Source of the DNA: Thermoplasmata archaeon | GTDB taxonomy: Archaea > Thermoplasmatota > Thermoplasmata > Lutacidiplasmatales > UBA184 | Direction of reading: 5' to 3' | Assembly (NCBI GenBank): GCA_022750435.1 | Contig: JAKIVS010000007.1 | Coordinates: forward strand, 1-64,000 | Length of the DNA: 64,000 bases | Part shown: one piece after another, positions 59,222 through 64,000 of the stretch | How the letters are laid out: every line of letters begins with the position of its first letter | Position numbering within the stretch: the first letter of the stretch is position 1 | The notes under the pieces: generated by a model | Told to the model about the DNA's origin: nothing | The model's input: the letters and a program-made list of their open reading frames with translations, nothing else | Database searches by the model: none | Translations under genes and position numbers: made by a program

Positions 59222-60057
59222 CGTCGGACCTCCCGCGCGTTCGCCGGGAGGAGAGGAACGGAGGCCGGCCGACCGGGGGAGATCCGAGTCCCCGCGGAGG
59301 GCGACGGACCATCGTCGGCGAGTCCGGCGACGGAGCCGATCCAGGCGGACCGCGCCCCGCCGTGGACCGCCCGCACCGCACTCGTGAGCTTCGGGATCAT
59401 ACCGCCCGTGACGGCCCCGGTCCGGAGCAACGCCTCCGCGTCCTTCGGGCCGACGGATCGGAGAGGAGCGCCCGAGGCGTCGAGGACGGCCGGCACGTCG
59501 GTGATGAGGAGCATCTCCGCACCGAGCGCCGAAGCGATGGCCGCGGCGGCGACGTCCGCGTTGACGTTGTAGACGCCCCCATCGTGGTCCGTGCCGATCG
59601 GGGCCACGACCGGGGTGTACCCTTCGTCCAGCAGTGTCTGCAGAAGCCGGGTACGGGCGCCGGTCGGCTCGCCAACGAGCCCGAGCGAGCCCGGAGGATT
59701 CCCCGCCGGCTTGACCGGGAGGAGCCGGCCCGAGAGGCCCGTCAGTCCGACGGCCGGGATTCCCGCATCGGTGAGCGCGTTCACGATGCGGCCGTTCACG
59801 CGGCCCGCGAGGACCTCGACGACGACGTCGAGCAGGGCGGCGTCGGTGACCCGCTGGCCGTCGACCTTGACGGTCGGGAGGCCGAGCGCCGTCGCGCGTT
59901 CGCTGACTTCTTCCCCGCCTCCATGGACCACCACGACCTCCCGGCCGGAGCGCTGGGCCCGAAGCACAAAGGCGACGACCTCGGCGAGACCCTTCGATGG
60001 GTCGGTCTCCCGACCACCGATCTTCACGAGGAGAGGTACCGATCGTTCCATGGTCAC
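59218..60057 (-). CDS. argB: acetylglutamate kinase
   Basis: Amino-acid kinase phosphorylating N-acetylglutamate; archaeal homologues can also serve the lysine pathway (LysZ). 279 residues: VPLLVKIGGRE at the start holds the catalytic Lys, EVVVVHGGGEEV the substrate Gly motif, and VKVDGQRVTDAALLDVVVEV the substrate contact region. VYNVNADVAAAAIASALGAEMLLITDVPAVLD and GGMIPKLTSAVRAVHGG are ATP and substrate motifs. The GTG at 60057 overlaps the argJ stop as GTGA; an ATG two codons later (60051) is possible. The neighbouring argG and argH argue for arginine. Confidence 0.93.
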   Translation of the reverse strand: MTMERSVPLLVKIGGRETDPSKGLAEVVAFVLRAQRSGREVVVVHGGGEEVSERATALGLPTVKVDGQRVTDAALLDVVVEVLAGRVNGRIVNALTDAGIPAVGLTGLSGRLLPVKPAGNPPGSLGLVGEPTGARTRLLQTLLDEGYTPVVAPIGTDHDGGVYNVNADVAAAAIASALGAEMLLITDVPAVLDASGAPLRSVGPKDAEALLRTGAVTGGMIPKLTSAVRAVHGGARSAWIGSVAGLADDGPSPSAGTRISPGRPASVPLLPANAREVRR

Positions 60058-61298
60058 GTCCGGTACGCGGCGTTGATCTGCACGTAGGCGTAGGAGAGGT
60101 CGCATCCCCAGGCGGTCGCGCTGGCCCGGCCCTCGTGGAGCCGGACCTCGAGCGGGACCTCATCGAGCTGGCGGAGCAGGTCGCGGACGCGCGCGCCGCC
60201 GCCGTTCTCGAGGGACGGCGCGGGTCGTCCCTGGACGATCAACGGGACGGACTGGCGCGGCCGGGTGATGGAGACGTCCATACGGTCGGGGTCGAGACGG
60301 GCGCCGGAGTACCCGAGCGCGCACGCAATGCGTCCGACGTTCGGGTCGGCGCCGAAGAGGGCGGCCTTCACCAGGGTCGAGCCAACGACCGCACGGGCGG
60401 CCGCGCGGGCCTCGCCGAGATTGCGGGCGCCGGTGACGTGGACGGTCAGGAGCTTCGTGGCCCCTTCCCCATCGCGGGCGACCTGGCGCGCGAGCGACTC
60501 AAGGACAGCATGAACCGCGACGGCAAACGCCGGGTCGTCGTCGGCGGGTGCCCCGCCGGCCGCGCCGTTCGCGAGCAGGTACACCGTGTCGTTCGTGCTC
60601 GTGTCTCCATCGACGCTCAGCATGTTGAACGTGGCATCCGACGCGCGGGCGAGCAGGCGGCCGAGCGGAGCGGGGCGAGCCTTCGCGTCGGTGGTGAGGA
60701 ACGCGAGCGTCGTGGCGTGCAGCGGCGCGAGGCGCGGCGCGATCATGCCACTCCCCTTCGCCATGCCGCCGACGCGGACGACGGTGCCGTCGGCGAGTCG
60801 GGCCCGGACGGAGGCGACCTTCGCACGAGTGTCCGTCGTGAGGATGGCGTGGGCGGCGCGCTCCGCTCCGTCGCCGGCGCCCGCGAGGGCGGTCTTGAGC
60901 TGAGGGAGCGCCGCCACGACCCGGTCGACCGGGAGCCTCGGTCCGATCACCCCGGTGCACGCCGGGAGGAGCGAGCCCTCGGGGAGCCCGAGCTCGGACT
61001 CGGCGGCGGCCAGGAGGCGACGATTGTCCTCGATCCCCTCCGGCCCCGTGAGGGCATTCGCGACGCCCGAGACGGTGAGAATCCCTCGAATCCCGGACGG
61101 CGAGGCATCCAGCCGTTCGGCCCCGAGGACCACCGGCGCGGCCTGGACGCGGTTGGTCGTGAACACGCCGGCGGCGGCGCACGGTGTGTCGGAGAGCACG
61201 ATGGCGAGGTCCGGTCGTCCGCTCCGTTTGACGCCGCTCGCCACGCCGGCCGCCTGGAATCCCCGGGGCGCGGTGATGCCGCCCGCCACGCGCAGCAT
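60054..61298 (-). CDS. argJ: glutamate N-acetyltransferase / ornithine acetyltransferase
   Basis: Recycles the acetyl group from N-acetylornithine to glutamate. It is made as a 414-residue precursor that self-cleaves before a Thr. GGITAPRGFQAAGVASGVKRSGRPDLAIV starts the family. KGSGMIAPRLAPLHATTLAFLTTDA near residue 180 contains the cleavage site (A|T) and catalytic Thr. NMLSVDGDTSTNDTVYLLANG is typical of the beta chain. AALFGADPNVGRIACALGYSG closes it. Starts two bases after the argC stop. Since ArgJ can also make acetylglutamate, a separate synthase may not be needed. Confidence 0.94.
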   Translation of the reverse strand: MLRVAGGITAPRGFQAAGVASGVKRSGRPDLAIVLSDTPCAAAGVFTTNRVQAAPVVLGAERLDASPSGIRGILTVSGVANALTGPEGIEDNRRLLAAAESELGLPEGSLLPACTGVIGPRLPVDRVVAALPQLKTALAGAGDGAERAAHAILTTDTRAKVASVRARLADGTVVRVGGMAKGSGMIAPRLAPLHATTLAFLTTDAKARPAPLGRLLARASDATFNMLSVDGDTSTNDTVYLLANGAAGGAPADDDPAFAVAVHAVLESLARQVARDGEGATKLLTVHVTGARNLGEARAAARAVVGSTLVKAALFGADPNVGRIACALGYSGARLDPDRMDVSITRPRQSVPLIVQGRPAPSLENGGGARVRDLLRQLDEVPLEVRLHEGRASATAWGCDLSYAYVQINAAYRT

Positions 61299-61300
61299 CG

Positions 61301-62317
61301 TTAGACTCCGAATCCGGGCTGGAGGAGGCCGGCGGTCTCGTCGAACCCGAGCATCAGGTTCGCGTTCTGGATCGCCTGCGCGGCGCCGCCCTTGCCGAGG
61401 TTGTCGATGGCGCTGAAGACGACGGGGGTGCCGCCCGCGAACTGCACCGAGAGGTAGCAGCGGTTGGTCCCCTGCGCCCAGGGAAGCCGGGGGACGCCGC
61501 CGACGCGCACGAAGTGGGAGGAAGCGTACCGCTTCGCGTAGAGGTCCGCCCACCGGCCGGCCTCCGCACCGGCGGCGGGAGAGGCGTAGATCGAGCAAAG
61601 GATTCCCCGCACGAGCGGGACCAGATGCGGGACGAACACGAGAGGGACGGAGGCCGTGCCCCCGAGGCGGTCGAGCGCGGCCGCCATCTCCGGAGCGTGC
61701 CGGTGTTCCGGGCTCCCGTAGGGCATCACCGTCAGCGCCGCTTCCGGGTGGTGAGCGCTGGACGACGGCTGGGCCCCCGAACCGGACGTGCCGCTCTTCG
61801 CGTCCACGATCACCGAGCCGGTGATCTCCCCGGCCTCGGCGAGGGGCGCGACAGCGAGCAGCGTGGCCGTGGGGTAGCAACCGGGGTTCGCGACGAGGCG
61901 CGCCTTGCGGATGGCGGGAGCGAACAGTTCGGGCAATCCGTACGCCGCCTCGGCCAGGTGGGCCGTGTCGGTGTGCTCGCGGCCGTAGACGCGCGCGTAC
62001 TCCGACGCGAGCGGAAGCCGGTAGTCCGGCCCGAGGTCGACGACGCGAATGCCGCGGTCGAGCAGCGACGGGACGACCTTCATCGCCTCGCCGGCGCCCT
62101 GCGCCAGGAACGCCACGTCGACGTCGAGCCCGTCCGGCTCGGCGCGGAGGACGAGGTCGGCGAACCGCTCGGCGTTCGGCGCGACCTCGCCGATCGTCTT
62201 GCCGGCCTGGCTGCGAGAGACCGCGGCCGTCAACTCGAGCTGGGGATGGAAGGAAAGGAGTCGCACCAGTTCGCCGCCGAGATAGCCGTTCGCGCCGAGC
62301 ACCGCCGCACTCGCCAT
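61301..62317 (-). CDS. argC: N-acetyl-gamma-glutamyl-phosphate reductase
   Basis: NADPH enzyme reducing the product of ArgB to the semialdehyde. 338 residues: AAVLGANGYLGGELVRLL is the NADP-binding Rossmann motif, VANPGCYPTATLL near residue 145 contains the catalytic Cys, DAKSGTSGSG near residue 178, and MPYGSPEHRHAPEM gives the catalytic His. The HLVPLVRGILCSIYA and DNLGKGGAAQAIQNANLMLG segments are conserved. It is the first gene of the arginine operon, with an AAGATTG element near 62350-62358 as a weak promoter. argD and argF are not in the window. Confidence 0.95.
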   Translation of the reverse strand: MASAAVLGANGYLGGELVRLLSFHPQLELTAAVSRSQAGKTIGEVAPNAERFADLVLRAEPDGLDVDVAFLAQGAGEAMKVVPSLLDRGIRVVDLGPDYRLPLASEYARVYGREHTDTAHLAEAAYGLPELFAPAIRKARLVANPGCYPTATLLAVAPLAEAGEITGSVIVDAKSGTSGSGAQPSSSAHHPEAALTVMPYGSPEHRHAPEMAAALDRLGGTASVPLVFVPHLVPLVRGILCSIYASPAAGAEAGRWADLYAKRYASSHFVRVGGVPRLPWAQGTNRCYLSVQFAGGTPVVFSAIDNLGKGGAAQAIQNANLMLGFDETAGLLQPGFGV

Positions 62318-62449
62318 CGGTGTCGGGATTGAGCCATCATCCGACCCCGCAATCTTGAGTCTGGTGTCCTCTGGGGGTCGCCGGGTTCTCCGGCGTGTCC
62401 CCCTTGCGACTCGCGCCGGTGGTTCCCCGACGGAGCCGGGAGGCCGAGA

Positions 62450-63148
62450 CTACCGGCTCGACTCCGACCCCGAACCGGCGGGCACGAGGGTGGAAAGCAC
62501 CTGGTAGGCCCGGATGGCGTCCTTGTCCCGGAAGACGAAGAGGGAGTCGGTGTGGACGCTCACGGTCTCCAGGCAGTTGATGCCCGAGCGGAACAACGCC
62601 TCGACCATGTAGGCGAGCACGCCGGGAATCTCGGCGACCTCGGGCCGGCTCCGGAAGGCGAGCACGGCGAGGCCGCGCTCGGTCCCCAGGAGCAGCTTCG
62701 CCGGGATCGCCGGACGGATCTCCGCGAGGAGGGACTCCTCGCACAGCACCGTGATCGCGCGCGTTCCGATGATGATCTCGAACAGCCGACGACCGGCGGC
62801 CTCGTCGAGCAAGCGCCGACCGAGCGCGAGGAGCGCGTCGACGACATCCCAGTCGTCGCGCAGCCGGACGATCGCCACGCGGGCATGCACCTCGAGCCGG
62901 CTTTCGCGGACGAGGGCGCGGACGCGCTCGATCGACGGGTCCTCGGTGGCGAGGCCGCGCTGGTAGCGCCGGACCGCCACGGTCACCGCCTCCTCGCTGG
63001 TCGTGCCCGTCTCGGACTCGACGCGCCGGGCGAGGGCCGTGTAGTTCACGAGGTCGTCGCGGAGCGCCTCTCGGACGCTCGGATGCTCGTCGATGTACTG
63101 GCGCGTGGCGTCGGCGGCCGAGGGTCCGGTGCGCACCGCCCGCCGCAC
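62450..63148 (-). CDS. ACT-like regulatory protein, paralogue of the gene at 55.2-55.9 kb
   Basis: A 232-residue protein with the same layout as the other paralogue. A helical domain at residues about 10-70 (AADATRQYIDEHPSVREALRDDLVNYTALARRVESETGTTSEEAVTVAVRRYQRG) precedes ACT-like repeats. These include SRLEVHARVAIVRLRDDWDVV and IPGVLAYMVEALFRSGINCLETVSVHTDSLFVFRDKD. The CTTAAG at 63172-63177 is centred 26 bases before the GTG at 63148, so it should be leaderless. It sits 133 bases upstream of argC on the same strand. It may bind an amino acid and regulate the pathway, which is inference. Confidence 0.72.
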   Translation of the reverse strand: MRRAVRTGPSAADATRQYIDEHPSVREALRDDLVNYTALARRVESETGTTSEEAVTVAVRRYQRGLATEDPSIERVRALVRESRLEVHARVAIVRLRDDWDVVDALLALGRRLLDEAAGRRLFEIIIGTRAITVLCEESLLAEIRPAIPAKLLLGTERGLAVLAFRSRPEVAEIPGVLAYMVEALFRSGINCLETVSVHTDSLFVFRDKDAIRAYQVLSTLVPAGSGSESSR

Positions 63149-63234
63149 GCTCGACCCACCGGTCGAATCCGCTTAAGGGCGAGGGCGACGGGCGACCGGC
63201 GGGCCCAGGGCGACGTCGGCGCGCGCCGGGCGGG

Positions 63235-64000
63235 TTAGGGTTCCAGGGTCGGTGGGGCCGGCGCGTCGGGGGCGAGGGACTCCGCGGGAGGATCCAACGG
63301 CGGAGGGGCGGCCGGGATCGGAGGCGACCTCACCGGGTCCGGAGGCGCCGCGCCGGCCGCCGGGGCCGAGGGCGGGGGAGCCGGTGGGGCCGTCGGCCGC
63401 ACCGCCCCCGGGGGAGGGCCCGCCGGACGGCGCCGCAGGAGGCGGCGCTTGTGGCGGGAGCTCGCAAACAGGCCGATCGACGTCGCGACGGCCATGATCG
63501 CCACGAACCCGATCACGTTGTACGGGTACTGCTGAAGGGCCGCGAGGACGCCGGAGAGTCCGTCGAGGTTGACGGTGACCGTGGTTTGGTTGCTCCCATA
63601 GTACCCGTTCGCACTCACCGTGACGGACAGCGAGACCTGGGTTCCGAAGTAGCAGCCCGGCACCGGTACGCCGACCGTGAACGAGCCGTTCGCGTCCGTC
63701 GGTCCGGTCGCCGTCGCCAGGACGCCGCCGCACGGCCCGGTGTAGGAGAGGGCATCGAGTTCGACATACACGGAGAGCGAGGCGAGCCCCTGCTTGCTCG
63801 TCTGGTTGAAGGCGTGGATCGTCGCCGTCAGCGTTTCGCCGGGGGCGACCGGCTTCGGCGAGGCGCTGAGATCGACCACGACGTACGTTCCCGCAATCTC
63901 CTCGAAGAGTGGAAGGGCGCGTGGAGTACCCCATCCCGTCGAGGTGTCCCACCCCGGCCCCGCCGGTCCGAGGCAGTTCCCGCCCTGGGTAATGTCGACC
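63235..64000 (-). CDS. sedolisin (S53) family peptidase, C-terminal part, cut by window edge
   Basis: The frame is open from 63235 to the window edge, so the gene starts beyond it. The visible N-terminal end is VDITQGGN...GPAGPGWDTSTGWGTP, the calcium-binding C-terminal motif of S53 serine-carboxyl peptidases (Asp in DIT and GWD). After this come an extracellular beta domain (VVDLSASPKPVAPGETLTATIHAF..., with a Cys pair in GPCGGVL and PGCYFGT), a membrane helix (YNVIGFVAIMAVATSIGLFAS), a basic stop-transfer segment and a Pro/Ala-rich cytoplasmic tail. S53 enzymes usually act at low pH. A GTG inside this frame (63879) should not be taken as the start. Confidence 0.82.
   Translation of the reverse strand, partial: VDITQGGNCLGPAGPGWDTSTGWGTPRALPLFEEIAGTYVVVDLSASPKPVAPGETLTATIHAFNQTSKQGLASLSVYVELDALSYTGPCGGVLATATGPTDANGSFTVGVPVPGCYFGTQVSLSVTVSANGYYGSNQTTVTVNLDGLSGVLAALQQYPYNVIGFVAIMAVATSIGLFASSRHKRRLLRRRPAGPPPGAVRPTAPPAPPPSAPAAGAAPPDPVRSPPIPAAPPPLDPPAESLAPDAPAPPTLEP

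Noticed and set aside
63235-63879. A complete 214-codon gene starting at the GTG at 63879
   Set aside because: The frame stays open to the window edge and encodes the S53 C-terminal motif upstream of that GTG.

Overview
This 64 kb window is a high-GC, almost gene-saturated archaeal chromosome segment. Archaeal markers include PCNA, TFB, aIF2-gamma, S6e, archaeal-type S2, PheRS alpha/beta, the archaeal purine enzyme PurP, archaeal 4-phosphopantoate--beta-alanine ligase, a preflagellin-type peptidase with class III signal-peptide pilins, and TrmB-family regulators. The information genes and metabolism suggest a euryarchaeal, probably Thermoplasmatota-like, peptide-using heterotroph; the lineage is inferred, not shown. 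A membrane-anchored sedolisin (S53) peptidase hints at acidic surroundings. Both window ends cut genes: a thiolase on the left and the S53 peptidase on the right. I see no rRNA, tRNA, IS element, integrase or CRISPR array.

Layout: 1-7.6 kb holds thiolase, pcn, AlaX, a small three-gene operon, an NDP-sugar epimerase with a GT2 glycosyltransferase, and an FKBP isomerase. 7.6-13.7 kb holds an aquaporin, TrmB, a cupredoxin with a 35-residue membrane peptide, the methylmalonyl-CoA mutase B12 subunit with its GTPase chaperone, and the prepilin peptidase. 13.7-21.5 kb holds S6e/aIF2-gamma/Trm112-like, a cyclase operon, signal peptidase I, an M29-like protein and two tandem pilins. 21.5-31.9 kb holds an MFS exporter, PRPP synthase, a tandem Cas4-like nuclease, NadB, isovaleryl-CoA dehydrogenase, SfsA and a coenzyme A enzyme. 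32-44.6 kb holds a surface GT2 pair, an ABC exporter, PurP, a RecB-like nuclease, TFB, a roughly 600-base non-coding stretch, a MarR/monooxygenase switch, a GltD-like flavoprotein and a second TrmB. 44.6-52 kb holds S2-enolase-epimerase-mutase and pheST. 52-64 kb holds a PKD/solute-binding protein, then argCJBGH flanked by two ACT-like paralogues, then the S53 peptidase.

Genes that work together: the mutase large subunit, epimerase, B12 subunit and MeaB, with IVD and thiolase, form a propionyl/branched-chain acyl-CoA route. The S53 peptidase and family-5 binding protein would feed it with peptides. ArgC-J-B-G-H cover arginine synthesis through the acetyl cycle. The prepilin peptidase probably processes both pilins and perhaps the binding protein.

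Promoters follow one clear pattern. A TATA-like TTTAA/TATA box is centred about 25-26 bases upstream of many start codons, implying leaderless mRNAs. I used this, together with GGTGA/GGAGG sites for internal genes, to choose starts. ATGA/GTGA stop-start overlaps mark the operons.
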